Positions 33,290-41,128 of a stretch of DNA of 64,000 nucleotides are shown piece by piece. A program made the translations under genes and the position numbers. The notes below the pieces were generated by a model. That model was not told the DNA's origin. It ran no database searches and worked only from the letters and a program-made list of their open reading frames with translations. This DNA is from JBBQXK01 sp052387255 (GTDB lineage Bacteria > Pseudomonadota > Alphaproteobacteria > Rhodobacterales > Rhodobacteraceae). The DNA lies in the NCBI GenBank assembly GCA_052387255.1, contig JBQTJI010000043.1, positions 30,972-94,971 on the forward strand, in the 5' to 3' direction. Each line of letters starts with the position of its first letter. Positions within the stretch are counted from its first letter, which is position 1.

Positions 33290-34062
33290 GCCGCTGCCAC
33301 GACACCTTCGGGCACCTTAGCCCCGGTCATGAAGGCCACAGCATCCGACATGGTATAGTCGCCGGGCTTGATCACGCACAGCCGCGATCCCAGGCGGTGG
33401 ATGTGGATACGGTCGGCCACCTCGAACACATGGGGCATGTTGTGGCTGATCAGGATGATCGGGATGCCGCGCGAACGGACATCCCGGATCAGTTCCAGCA
33501 CCTTGCGCGATTCCTTCACCCCCAGGGCGGCGGTTGGTTCGTCCAGGATCACGACCTTGGACCCGAAGGCGGCGGCGCGCGCCACCGCCACCCCCTGCCG
33601 CTGGCCCCCCGACAGGGTTTCCACCGCCTGGTTGATGTTCTGGATCGTCATCAGCCCCAGTTCGTTCAGCTTCTCGCGGGCGAACTTCTCCATCCGTGCC
33701 CGGTCAAGCTGGCGGAACACCTGACCCATGATCCCCGGCTTGCGCAATTCGCGCCCCATGAACATGTTCTCGGCGATGGACAGGGCGGGCGACATGGCCA
33801 GCGTCTGGTACACCGTCTCGATCCCCGCCGCGCGGGCCTCGATGGGGGTCTTGAAGGCGATCTCGCGGCCTTCAAGCCAGATGTGCCCCTCGTCGGGGAT
33901 CACGGCACCCGAGATCGCCTTGATCAGCGACGACTTGCCCGCCCCGTTGTCGCCGATGACCGCCAGGATTTCGCCCGGATACAGCTCGAAGTCGCAGTTG
34001 TTCAGCGCGGTGACCTTGCCGTAGCGCTTGTACAACCCGCGCGCCTTGAGAATCGGTTCCAT
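33286..34062 (-). CDS. frcA: Fructose/ribose-type ABC transporter ATP-binding protein FrcA
   Basis: 258 residues, a single ATPase domain as in FrcA (not the double domain of RbsA/XylG). Walker A VIGDNGAGKSSLIKAI, signature TLSGGQRQGVAVARAAAF, Walker B KVVILDEPTAALGVKES and His in ILISHNMPHVFEVADR are present. The ATG at 34062 overlaps the permease stop as TGATG. It energises the adjacent permease for pentose or hexose uptake. Confidence 0.88.
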   Translation of the reverse strand: MEPILKARGLYKRYGKVTALNNCDFELYPGEILAVIGDNGAGKSSLIKAISGAVIPDEGHIWLEGREIAFKTPIEARAAGIETVYQTLAMSPALSIAENMFMGRELRKPGIMGQVFRQLDRARMEKFAREKLNELGLMTIQNINQAVETLSGGQRQGVAVARAAAFGSKVVILDEPTAALGVKESRKVLELIRDVRSRGIPIILISHNMPHVFEVADRIHIHRLGSRLCVIKPGDYTMSDAVAFMTGAKVPEGVVAAA

Positions 34063-35138
34063 CAGCCAGACACCTTTCTGATCCACTGGTCGACCGCGAC
34101 CGCAAAGATGATGAGCACGCCGATCAGGAAGAAGGTCCATTGCGGGTCGGTCCCGACCAGGCGCAGGCCCATCTCGAACACGCCGACGATGAGCGCGCCG
34201 AAGAACATCCCGACGATGCTGCCCCGCCCGCCGAACAGCGATATGCCCCCGATCACCACGGCGGTGATCGACTGGATGTTGCCCAGTTGGCCGGTGGAGG
34301 CCGTGGGCGACACCGACCCGAAGCGCCCGATCATCACCCATCCGGCGATGGCGCAGAACAGGCCCGCCAGGGCATAGACCTGGATCAGCACCTTCTGTGT
34401 CGGAACGCCCGCCAGTTCCGCCGCCGCCGGGTCATCCCCGGTGGCATAGACGTATCGCCCCCAGGCCGTCTGTCGCAGCACATAGGACATGACCGCAACC
34501 AGCGCGATCATCAGGAACACGGCGTACAGGATCTTCACGCCCCCCGGCTGGATCGACTGGCCCCAGAATTGCAGGGCGGGGGCCACTTCCTCGATATCGG
34601 CCGATCGGATCGTCTCGTTGGCCGAGAAGATGAAGTTCGACGCCAGCAGCACCTGCCAGGTGCCAAGGGTCACGATGAAGGGCGGCAGCTTCATCTTGGC
34701 GATCAGCCAGCCGTTCACCGCCCCCATGGCGGTGCCAAGCGCCAGGCCGATGACGATGGAGGCGGGGGCCGGGATGCCGTAGCGGAACGTCATCTGCCCC
34801 ATCAGCACCGACGAGAACACCGCGATGGCCCCGACCGACAGGTCGATGCCCGCCGTCAGCACGACGATGGACTGCGCGCAGCCCAGGATGCCGACAATGG
34901 CGATCTGCTGCAGGATGACCGACAGAGTACCCGCCTTGAAAAAGTTTTCGGACAGAAGGCCGAAGATGATGAGCGCCACCAGAAGCACGATCATCGGCAC
35001 CGCCGAGGGCGTCTGATGCAGCCAGTGCTGAAGTTTCTTCAGTGCCGAGGTGTCTTCGTGGAACTCGGCGACTTTCTCGGTCGCACCCTTGAGGCCCGCC
35101 TCATAGGTGCCCGAGACCGCCTTTGCGTCTTCGGCCAT
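34062..35138 (-). CDS. frcC: Fructose/ribose-type ABC transporter permease FrcC
   Basis: 358 residues. A 45-residue cytoplasmic N-terminus (KVAEFHEDTSALKKLQHWLHQTP) is typical of FrcC. About nine membrane segments follow, with LTAGIDLSVGAIAVFSSVLMG and TAWGRYVYATGDDPAAAELAGV, hallmark motifs of RbsC-like (CUT2) permeases, and NIQSITAVVIGGISLFGGRGS near the C-terminus. It sits between the binding protein and ATPase genes. Confidence 0.9.
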   Translation of the reverse strand: MAEDAKAVSGTYEAGLKGATEKVAEFHEDTSALKKLQHWLHQTPSAVPMIVLLVALIIFGLLSENFFKAGTLSVILQQIAIVGILGCAQSIVVLTAGIDLSVGAIAVFSSVLMGQMTFRYGIPAPASIVIGLALGTAMGAVNGWLIAKMKLPPFIVTLGTWQVLLASNFIFSANETIRSADIEEVAPALQFWGQSIQPGGVKILYAVFLMIALVAVMSYVLRQTAWGRYVYATGDDPAAAELAGVPTQKVLIQVYALAGLFCAIAGWVMIGRFGSVSPTASTGQLGNIQSITAVVIGGISLFGGRGSIVGMFFGALIVGVFEMGLRLVGTDPQWTFFLIGVLIIFAVAVDQWIRKVSG

Positions 35139-35269
35139 TGGTCCCCTCCCCTGGGCCCGCCCCTGTCCGGGCGGTACTTATGACAAGGGCGGCACAAAGG
35201 CCGCCCTTGTTCGGGTTCATGTTCGGTCAGGTTGCGCCACAAATCAACTGCGGCTTGCGACGGGGCGCA

Positions 35270-36286
35270 TCAGCCCCAGCACAGCTCCGTGCCCTTGGCG
35301 GTGTCGATGGAGGTAACGCCATCGACCGGCTTGTCGGTGATCAGCGCGACGCCCGTGTCGAAGAACGCCTTGCCTTCGGTCGGCGCGGGCTTGGTGCCGT
35401 CCGCCGCGAACTTGGCAATCGCCTCGATCCCAAGCGACGCCATCAGCAGCGGATACTGCTGCGAGGTCGCCCCGATCACGCCGTCCTTGACGTCGGCCAC
35501 GCCGGGGCAGCCACCATCGACCGACACGATAAGCACGCCTTCCTTGCCCGCGGCCTTCAGCGCCTCGAAGGCACCCGCAGCCGAGGGTTCGTTGATCGTG
35601 TAGACCACGTTGATGTCGGGGTCCTTGGCGAGCAGGGCCTCCATCGCCTTGAGGCCGCCCTCTTCGTTGCCCGCCGTCACCTCGTTGCCGACGATGCGGG
35701 GATCGGTTTCGTCGCCCCACTTGTTCGGATCGCCAAGGTCGATGCCCATGCCCTGCAGGAAGCCCTGGTCGCGCAGCACGTCGACCGACGGCTGGCTGAT
35801 CGCCAGATCCAGAAGGGCGATCTTGGCGTTGGCGGCTTCGGCGCCCAGCGTGGCATTCGCCCACTGGCCGATCAGCAGACCGGCCTGGAAGTTGTCGGTG
35901 GCAAAGGTCGCGTCTGCCGCGTCGATCGGGTCGAGCGGGGTGTCGAGGGCGATCACCAGAACGCCGGCGTCACGGGCGGCCTTGACCGAATCGACGATGG
36001 CCTTGGTGTCGGACGCGGTGATCAGGATGCCCTTGGCTCCGTCGGCCACGCAGGCCTCGATGGCGGCAACCTGGCTTTCATGGTCGCCGTCGATCTTGCC
36101 GGCATAGGATTTCAGGGTCACACCCAGTTCGGCGGCCTTGGCTTCGGCACCCTCTTTCATCTTCACGAAGAAGGGGTTGGTGTCGGTCTTGGTGATCAGG
36201 CAGGCCGAGGTCTGGGCCATCGCGGGGGCCGCCGACATCAGCGCAAGCGCAGCAGCGCCCCAAAGGGCCTTTGCTTTCAGTTTCAT
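35270..36286 (-). CDS. frcB: Periplasmic sugar-binding protein FrcB (CUT2 type)
   Basis: 338 residues. Signal peptide MKLKAKALWGAAALALMSAA...AMA, then the periplasmic-binding fold: ACLITKTDTNPFFVKMKEGAEAKA, AAIEACVADGAKGILITASD, VIALDTPLDPIDAADATFATDN, INVVYTINEPSAAGAFEAL. These resemble FrcB of rhizobia. The ATG at 36286 is preceded by GGGAGGAACACGG. It is the first gene of the operon, 131 nt before frcC, with a palindrome at 36386-36400 upstream. Fructose is the best guess; ribose or mannose are possible. Confidence 0.87.
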   Translation of the reverse strand: MKLKAKALWGAAALALMSAAPAMAQTSACLITKTDTNPFFVKMKEGAEAKAAELGVTLKSYAGKIDGDHESQVAAIEACVADGAKGILITASDTKAIVDSVKAARDAGVLVIALDTPLDPIDAADATFATDNFQAGLLIGQWANATLGAEAANAKIALLDLAISQPSVDVLRDQGFLQGMGIDLGDPNKWGDETDPRIVGNEVTAGNEEGGLKAMEALLAKDPDINVVYTINEPSAAGAFEALKAAGKEGVLIVSVDGGCPGVADVKDGVIGATSQQYPLLMASLGIEAIAKFAADGTKPAPTEGKAFFDTGVALITDKPVDGVTSIDTAKGTELCWG

Positions 36287-36385
36287 CCGTGTTCCTCCCA
36301 AGGGTCGTTGCAAGCTCGACGCAGACGTTCCTCCCGCTGCGGTAAACGCAGATGACCCGATTCCCGTCCCGGCGTCAAGTTAAAT

Positions 36386-36400
36386 AAATCAATCTGATTT
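36386..36400. promoter_or_regulatory. AT-rich palindrome between frcB and fucU, candidate ROK operator
   Basis: AAATCA-ATC-TGATTT, a perfect 6-bp dyad inside an AT-rich patch (36379-36410) that contrasts with the GC-rich surroundings; extended arms match at 8 of 12 positions. It lies in the divergent promoter region between frcB and the fucU-ROK pair, 100 nt before the frcB start. It is the natural binding site for the ROK repressor encoded at 36995-38224. Confidence 0.55.
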
Positions 36401-36560
36401 AGTATTGACAGCCCGCCCCCGCGCCCCGCAGTGTCGGCGGTGGAGGGGAGGGTTCGCCGGATGCGGGCCGCCCAGGGAGGAACGGCTGCCAGACCACAGG
36501 GCATGGCACGCACCATGCCGCATCGTGGCCTGTTGGCGCAAGAAGATGGAGTTCGACCGC

Positions 36561-36998
36561 ATGCTGATCGGCATCCCGCCGCTTCTGGGGCCAGACCTTT
36601 TGCATGCGTTGCGCGCCATGGGCCACGGCGACGAAATCGCGCTGGTCGATGCCAATTATCCTGCGGCGGCGCAGGCCCGCCGCCTGATCCGGGCCGACGG
36701 GCTGGCCCTGATCGACGTGCTCGAGGCGGTGCTGCGGGTCCTGCCGCTTGACCGCGACGGGGCCGGCGCAATCTTCCGTGCCGCCTTGAACAACGACCCG
36801 GCTGAGGCAGGCCCGATCCACCGCAGGATCGACGCGCTGTGTGCCGAACGGGCACCCGGTTTCGCCGTGATCCCGCTGGCAGGGTCCCATCTCTATCCCC
36901 GCATCGGTGCGGCCTTTGCGCTGGTCGCGACCGGCGAGATGCAGACCTTCGCCAACGTGATCCTGCGCAAGGGCGTCATCGCCGCGGCGGGTGCATGA
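36561..36998 (+). CDS. RbsD/FucU-family sugar mutarotase
   Basis: 145 residues. MLIGIPPLLGPDLLHALRAMGHGDEIALVDANYPA is nearly the consensus N-terminus of FucU, and the catalytic His and Asp (GHGDE) are present. It speeds exchange between sugar anomers for the transporter or kinase encoded across the divergent promoter. The ATG at 36561 fits the family N-terminus; an ATG at 36546 would add five residues. It overlaps the ROK gene by ATGA. Confidence 0.87.
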   Translation: MLIGIPPLLGPDLLHALRAMGHGDEIALVDANYPAAAQARRLIRADGLALIDVLEAVLRVLPLDRDGAGAIFRAALNNDPAEAGPIHRRIDALCAERAPGFAVIPLAGSHLYPRIGAAFALVATGEMQTFANVILRKGVIAAAGA

Positions 36999-38224
36999 GC
37001 CCCCTTGCCGACAGCGCCGCCGAACGCGGCTATCCCGCCGATGATCCGGGTCGGCGCGGGTCGAACCAGCAGGGCATGCGGGCGCACAACGAACGACTGG
37101 TCCTGTCGCTGGTGCGCCAGCACGGGGCGCTGGCGAAGTCCGACATCGCGCGGATCACCGGGCTGTCGGCGCAGACCGTGTCGGTGATCATGCGCGCGCT
37201 TGAATCCGATGGCCTGCTGGGGCGGGGCATTCCGGTGCGGGGCCGCATCGGCCAGCCGTCCGTCCCCATGCACCTGATCGCCGAGGGGGCCTACTTTCTG
37301 GGACTGAAGATCGGACGGCGGTCGGCCGACCTGACGCTGATCGACTTTACCGGACGGGCCCGCGCCACAAGTCGCCGCATCTACCGCTATCCCACGCCCG
37401 ATGCCGTCCTGGCCTTTCTGGCCGAGGCCCTGCCCGCCGTTTCCGCGACCCTGCCCCAGGGCCACCAGGGCCGGATCGGCGGCATCGGCATCGCCATGCC
37501 CTTCCAGTTGTGGAGCTGGACCGACCACCTGAACGCCCCCCAGGCCGAGATGGATGCCTGGCGCGACCGCGACATCCAGGCCGAGGTGGCGGCCCTGTCG
37601 GGCCTGCCCGCCTTCGTCCAGAACGACGCGACCGCCGCCTGCGGGGCTGAACTGGTGTTCGGCACCGGAGAGCGTCCGCGCGATTTCCTGTACTTCTACT
37701 TCGGCTACTTCATCGGTGGCGGGCTTGTGCTGAACGGGCGGCTGTTCACCGGGCGCACCGGCAATGCGGCGGGCGTCGGCCCCATGCCCGTGCCCGGCCG
37801 GGACGGCAGCATGCGCCGCCTGCTGACCGTGGCGTCGCTGTCGACCCTGGCCGCCGCGATGCGGGCGGCGGGCAAGAACCCCGACCCCCTGTGGGACGAA
37901 CCCGACCGCTGGCAGGTCGATGCCCGCGTGCTGTCCGACTGGATCGGCCGGGCCGCCGATGGCCTGGCCAGCGCGATCATGAGCGCCACGGCATTGCTGG
38001 AACTGGACGCCGTCCTGATCGACGGCTGGATGCCCGCCGATGTCCGCCGCAGGATGACCGAGGCCACGCAAGCAGCCTTCGGGGGCCTCGACCATTCCGG
38101 CATTGCCCCGCCCGCCATCCGCGAAGGCACCATCGGCCCCCAGGCCCGCACCCTGGGGGCTGCTGCCGTGCCGTTGTCGCAGCGCTATCTGCTCGACCCT
38201 TCAGCCATGCTGAAGGACGTCTAG
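36995..38224 (+). CDS. ROK-family transcriptional repressor of the sugar locus
   Basis: 409 residues. The N-terminal winged helix NERLVLSLVRQHGALAKSDIARITGLSAQTVSVIMRALESDGLL (about 28-72) is followed by a ROK sugar-binding domain with FLGLKIGRRSADLTLIDFTG, VQNDATAACGAELVFG and FGYFIGGGLVLNGRLF. The usual ROK zinc-binding cysteine cluster is not evident, as in many FrcR-like regulators. Its position, divergent from frcBCAK and coupled to fucU, makes it the likely local repressor released by the transported sugar. It ends in a 4-nt convergent overlap with the aldo/keto reductase gene. Confidence 0.87.
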   Translation: MSPLADSAAERGYPADDPGRRGSNQQGMRAHNERLVLSLVRQHGALAKSDIARITGLSAQTVSVIMRALESDGLLGRGIPVRGRIGQPSVPMHLIAEGAYFLGLKIGRRSADLTLIDFTGRARATSRRIYRYPTPDAVLAFLAEALPAVSATLPQGHQGRIGGIGIAMPFQLWSWTDHLNAPQAEMDAWRDRDIQAEVAALSGLPAFVQNDATAACGAELVFGTGERPRDFLYFYFGYFIGGGLVLNGRLFTGRTGNAAGVGPMPVPGRDGSMRRLLTVASLSTLAAAMRAAGKNPDPLWDEPDRWQVDARVLSDWIGRAADGLASAIMSATALLELDAVLIDGWMPADVRRRMTEATQAAFGGLDHSGIAPPAIREGTIGPQARTLGAAAVPLSQRYLLDPSAMLKDV

Positions 38225-39273
38225 GCGCGATACGACCCGTGCAGCGCCCAGTCGGCGGCACTGAACCGGTCGGTCGCGAAATTGCCCTGGTGCCAGTAGG
38301 GATAGATCAGCGGCAGACGGCTGACCTCGTTCAGCCGGGCCTGTTCCTCGGGCGTCAAGACCAGCCCGACCGCGCCGAAATTGTCCAGGAACTGCGCCTC
38401 GGTGCGCCCGCCGACGACCAGCGACGACACGCCGGGCCGCCCCAGCAGCCAGGCCAGCGCCACCTGCGCCGCCGAGATGCCGCGCGCCTCGCCGATCGAC
38501 ACCAGCACGTCGACGATGTTCCACAGCCGGTTCTCGTCGCGGATCGGCGGCTCGGTCCAGCCGTTCGCCTGCCGCGACCCGGCCGGGGCCGGCTGGCCCC
38601 GCCGGTGCTTGCCGGTCAGAAGCCCCGCCGCCAGCGGCGACCAGACCAGCACGCCCAGGCCCTGATCGACCGAGATCGGCAGCAGTTCATACTCCGCCTC
38701 GCGCGCTTCCAGCGTGTAGTGGATCTGCTGCGTCACAAAGCGCGGGCGGCAGTCGCGGTCGCTGGCGGCCAGCGATTTCATCACGTGCCAGCCGGAATAG
38801 TTGGAACAGCCGATGTAGCGCACCTTGCCTTGGGTCACCAAGGTGTCCAGCGCCGCCAGCTTTTCCTCGACCGGGGTCGTGCCGTCCCATTCGTGGATAT
38901 AGTAGATGTCGATGTAGTCGGTGCGCAGCCGCTTCAGGCTTTTCTCGCATTCGCGGATCAGGTGGTGGCGCGACGTGCCCTGGTCGTTCGGCCCCGGCCC
39001 CACCGGCATCCGCGCCTTGGTCGTGACCAGCACGTCGGCGCGCCGCCCCTCCAGCACCTCGCCCAGAATCTCCTCGGCAAGACCGGCGGAATACATGTTG
39101 GCGCAGTCGATCAGGTTGACGCCATGCGCGATGTTCAGGTCCACCAGCCGCCGCGCATCTGCCGCCCCTTGGGTTCCGACCATGGCAAAGGGGCCGCTGC
39201 CGCCGAAGGTGAAGGTGCCCATCGAGATTGCCGAGACCTTGAGGCCCGACCGTCCAAGTGTCCTGTATTCCAT
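38221..39273 (-). CDS. Aldo/keto reductase
   Basis: 350 residues, a complete (beta/alpha)8 reductase: MEYRTLGRSGLKVSAISMGTF N-terminus, catalytic D and Y in LIDCANMYSAGLAEEILG, K in VLVTTKARM, H in IDIYYIHEWD, and the coenzyme loop region GRPGVSSLVVGGRTEAQFLDN. This is the YajO/Tas-like group using NADP(H) to reduce aldehydes or ketones; the natural substrate is unknown. It is monocistronic and convergent with the ROK gene. Confidence 0.9.
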   Translation of the reverse strand: MEYRTLGRSGLKVSAISMGTFTFGGSGPFAMVGTQGAADARRLVDLNIAHGVNLIDCANMYSAGLAEEILGEVLEGRRADVLVTTKARMPVGPGPNDQGTSRHHLIRECEKSLKRLRTDYIDIYYIHEWDGTTPVEEKLAALDTLVTQGKVRYIGCSNYSGWHVMKSLAASDRDCRPRFVTQQIHYTLEAREAEYELLPISVDQGLGVLVWSPLAAGLLTGKHRRGQPAPAGSRQANGWTEPPIRDENRLWNIVDVLVSIGEARGISAAQVALAWLLGRPGVSSLVVGGRTEAQFLDNFGAVGLVLTPEEQARLNEVSRLPLIYPYWHQGNFATDRFSAADWALHGSYRA

Positions 39274-39379
39274 GATTCCCGCCCCTCCATCCGGCCCCGC
39301 AATGTGTTGGGGCCGGGCAGGCGAAGGTCAAGGGGCCGGAGCGGTGTTGCATGGTCCATCGTCGGCAGGGCAGAGGCGG

Positions 39380-40111
39380 CTAGCGCCCGTCCCACCACGA
39401 GGCGCGCTTTGGCCGTGTCCATGTGCCGTCGTTCAGAATGGCCGCCAGTTCGGCCTGCCGCGCTTCCAGCGCCGGTACATCGGCCCTCGCCTCGGCCAGA
39501 CCGTTCATCAATCCAACGACAATGCACGTTTCCAGTTCGGCCATGCCGAACCCGGCCTCTACCATGCATCGCAGGTGGTTGGCCGTCACCCGCGACAGCG
39601 GCAGGGCGATCACGCTGCCAACGCCCGCATAGTCGCGGGATGGTCCAGCAAGGGGGGCCGACACAACCTGACCCCCCTTGAGATGGGTGGTCAGCAGTCC
39701 CTCGGACGCCCCCATCGCCGCGCAGAGCCGGATGAACAGTGCCAGCCAGTCGCTGCCCTTGTGATAGGGTCCGTCAAGGGCAAGGCGGCCCTGGAGCGGC
39801 GCGCCGTTGGCACTGGTGGCGGTGTGGTTGGTGATCGCGGCCCGGTACTGCGGGGCCTGGGCGCGTCGCCACCCCAGCCCAAAGGTTGTGATCCACTTCC
39901 TTCCATCCACCCGGCTTTCGGTGGAAATGGCCCACAGGGGTTCACAGGCGTCGATCCCCGTGAAGTCACCATGTTGGGTGGACCATACCGACAGCGTCTG
40001 TGGGGCAAGGCGGGGGTCGGGGTCGCAGAAGGCCCCCAGGATCGCGCGGCCCATGGCCCAGTCGGTGGTGGGGCGGTCGGTGTAGATCGAGATGGCCAGC
40101 CGACCGGCCAC
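39380..40111 (-). CDS. Hypothetical protein downstream of dapA
   Basis: 243 residues starting at GTG, 3 nt after the dapA stop, so probably translated from the dapA transcript. Visible blocks are LAISIYTDRPTTDWAMGRAIL, GRKWITTFGLGWRRA, WLALFIRLCAAMGASEGLLTTHL and VGSVIALPLSRVTANHLRCMVEAG; there is no signal peptide or membrane segment. The look is of a soluble alpha/beta protein, vaguely like single-domain immunity or DUF3396-type proteins, but I do not recognise a family. Codon use matches the host. Confidence 0.65.
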   Translation of the reverse strand: MAGRLAISIYTDRPTTDWAMGRAILGAFCDPDPRLAPQTLSVWSTQHGDFTGIDACEPLWAISTESRVDGRKWITTFGLGWRRAQAPQYRAAITNHTATSANGAPLQGRLALDGPYHKGSDWLALFIRLCAAMGASEGLLTTHLKGGQVVSAPLAGPSRDYAGVGSVIALPLSRVTANHLRCMVEAGFGMAELETCIVVGLMNGLAEARADVPALEARQAELAAILNDGTWTRPKRASWWDGR

Positions 40112-40114
40112 GGT

Positions 40115-40993
40115 TCAGTTCACCAGCCCCGCGTGCACCATCGCCGCCCGGATGCGGGCCTTCGTGCCGTCCGTCAGCCCGACATGGGGCAGCCGCACCT
40201 CTTCGGAACAGCGGCCCAACAGGGACAGCCCGTATTTCGCCCCGACCAGCCCCGGCTCGATGAAGATCGCCTCGTGCAGCGGCATCAGTCTGTCCTGATA
40301 ATCCAGTGCCTTGGCGTAATCTCCGGCCAGCGTCGCCGCCTGGAATTCGGCGCACAGGCGGGGGGCGACGTTGGCGGTGACGCTGATGCAGCCCGTCCCG
40401 CCATGCGCGTTGAACCCCAGCGCCGTGGCATCCTCGCCCGAGACCTGGATGAAATCCTTGCCACAAGCGGCGCGCTGCTGGCTGACCCGTTCGATCCGGC
40501 CGGTGGCGTCCTTGACCCCCACGATGCGCGGCAGGCGGGCCAGCTGGCCCATGGTGTCGGGCGTCATGTCCACCACCGACCGGCCGGGGATGTTGTAGAT
40601 GACGATGGGCAGCGTGCAGCAGTCGTGCAGCGCCGTGAAATGCGCGATCAGCCCGGCTTGTGTGGGCCGGTTGTAATAGGGGGTCACCACCAGTGCTGCA
40701 TCGGCACCCACCTTTTCCGCGTGGCGGATCAGGCGGATGCCTTCGACGGTGTTGTTCGACCCGGCCCCCGCGATCACCGGCACCCGGCCCGCCACCGCAC
40801 GCACGACCTCTTGGATGACGGTCTCGTGTTCCTCGTGGCTCAGCGTCGGGCTTTCGCCCGTGGTGCCCACCGGGACCAGCCCGTCCGACCCTTCCGCGAT
40901 GTGCCAGTCGACCAGCGCCTGCAGCGTGTCGAGGTCCAGCGCGCCGTCCTTGAACGGCGTGACCAGCGCAGGCAGCGACCCCTGGATCCTCAT
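40115..40993 (-). CDS. dapA: 4-hydroxy-tetrahydrodipicolinate synthase DapA
   Basis: Condenses pyruvate with aspartate semialdehyde in lysine and diaminopimelate synthesis. The 292-residue protein has the Schiff-base lysine K161 (IVGVKDATG), the catalytic Y133 (VIYNIPGRS) with R138, the GTTGES loop (43-48) and PYYNRP. GGAGGG precedes the ATG at 40993. It is divergent from the soluble lytic transglycosylase gene. A much longer frame upstream of the ATG is just antisense to that gene. Confidence 0.96.
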   Translation of the reverse strand: MRIQGSLPALVTPFKDGALDLDTLQALVDWHIAEGSDGLVPVGTTGESPTLSHEEHETVIQEVVRAVAGRVPVIAGAGSNNTVEGIRLIRHAEKVGADAALVVTPYYNRPTQAGLIAHFTALHDCCTLPIVIYNIPGRSVVDMTPDTMGQLARLPRIVGVKDATGRIERVSQQRAACGKDFIQVSGEDATALGFNAHGGTGCISVTANVAPRLCAEFQAATLAGDYAKALDYQDRLMPLHEAIFIEPGLVGAKYGLSLLGRCSEEVRLPHVGLTDGTKARIRAAMVHAGLVN

Positions 40994-41128
40994 GGCACAC
41001 CCTCCGATGACGCGGGCCGTCCCGCATGGCGCGCCCGTCCTAGCCGAAGCGCCCTGCAATGCCAAGCGGCGGACGCGCTGGCGTCGATGTGAGTTGCGGG
41101 GAAAGGGCGGTTGCGGCAGGTTCGGGGC

